Positions 5,011 to 5,133 of a stretch of 5,133 nucleotides of DNA are shown piece by piece; within the stretch, counting starts at the first letter, position 1; the number at the start of each line of letters is the position of its first letter. This stretch comes from Paracoccaceae bacterium (GTDB lineage Bacteria > Pseudomonadota > Alphaproteobacteria > Rhodobacterales > Rhodobacteraceae): positions 1 through 5,133 of the forward strand of contig DAOUPC010000205.1 of assembly GCA_030626365.1 (NCBI GenBank), in the 5' to 3' direction. The translations under genes were made by a program, and so were the position numbers. The notes beneath the pieces were generated by a model. The model saw only the letters and a program-made list of their open reading frames with translations. It had not been told where the DNA came from and ran no database searches.

Positions 5011-5050
5011 AACACCCACAGCGCAGGTGCTACCAACCCTGTGACGCACC

Positions 5051-5133
5051 TCAGCCGACCCGCCGTCCGCCGATCCACACATCTGCCACCGCCCGGTCAT
5101 CGCCCATCATGATAGTCGGAAACACCGCCTGCC
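5051..5133 (-). CDS. guaD: Probable guanine deaminase, C-terminal end (rest outside window)
   Basis: On the minus strand an open frame enters at the right edge and stops with TGA at 5053-5051, giving 26 residues that include FPTIMMGDDRAVADVWIGG and end RRVG. This matches the final beta-sandwich strand of amidohydrolases, where a 'GDDR.V..v.v.G..v' segment is typical of guanine deaminase (guanine + water to xanthine + ammonia). The neighbouring 8-oxoguanine deaminase supports a purine-catabolic role. The catalytic barrel is not in the window, so another amidohydrolase, such as formimidoylglutamate deiminase, remains possible. The gene is convergent with its neighbour and has a terminator candidate about 40 nt downstream. 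The frame is too short to be found as a stand-alone open reading frame. Confidence 0.6.
   Translation of the reverse strand, partial: QAVFPTIMMGDDRAVADVWIGGRRVG

Larger units (their letters stand above)
4590..5050. other. Convergent intergenic region rich in inverted repeats, no credible protein gene
   Basis: This 461-bp stretch lies between the stop codons of two converging deaminase genes. It is less GC-rich than the genes. It carries a minus-strand terminator-like hairpin (4611-4632), a run of stems from 4670 to 4873, a perfect -10 box with an adjacent palindrome (4926-4950), and another minus-strand terminator candidate (4991-5010). The longest open frame here runs antisense into the end of the 8-oxoguanine deaminase gene, has a biased composition and no recognisable domain. 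A structured RNA gene or an intergenic repeat element would fit. Confidence 0.6.

Overview
The window is GC-rich DNA with tightly packed genes, strong G/C bias at third codon positions and gene types typical of an alphaproteobacterium. The best guess is a Rhodobacterales (Roseobacter-group) organism. The points in favour are a PraR/PhrR-like XRE regulator, a stand-alone HisN-type histidinol-phosphatase, an 8-oxoguanine deaminase, and a CTCCCGCCGGAG hairpin flanked by CAAAAATA that I recall as common between Rhodobacteraceae genes. No mobile-element gene, tRNA, rRNA or CRISPR array was seen.

Layout from left to right. Positions 1-545 (+) hold the C-terminal effector domain of a LysR-type regulator cut by the window edge. 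A quinone oxidoreductase-like MDR gene (549-1505, -) converges on it with only 3 bp between the stop codons. A 347-bp divergent gap (1506-1852) separates that gene from a small XRE/HTH regulator (1853-2224, +). This gap contains a clear promoter for the oxidoreductase and several palindromes and short repeats. HisN (2308-3099, +) follows after 83 bp. A 131-bp gap then carries a good sigma70-like promoter, an inverted repeat inside the promoter spacer, and a 9-bp inverted repeat just before the start of an 8-oxoguanine deaminase/AtzB-like amidohydrolase (3231-4589, +). At the right edge is the C-terminal end of a second amidohydrolase on the minus strand (5051-5133), probably guanine deaminase.

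The two deaminase genes converge and together suggest a purine-base catabolism locus: guanine and 8-oxoguanine are hydrolytically deaminated to xanthine and urate, which would feed xanthine dehydrogenase and ureide breakdown encoded elsewhere. HisN belongs to histidine biosynthesis. The LysR regulator, MDR reductase and XRE regulator have no visible pathway link to the purine genes.

The least explained part is the 461-bp gap between the two converging deaminase genes (4590-5050). It has no credible protein-coding gene. It does contain several nested or adjacent inverted repeats: an 8-bp stem enclosing smaller hairpins, a long hairpin with a perfect 13-bp stem, and a second long bulged hairpin. 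It also has a repeated CTGTGCGTAT motif and two terminator-like hairpins that both work on the minus strand. It may encode a structured small RNA or be an intergenic repeat element. Sequence reading alone does not decide between these.
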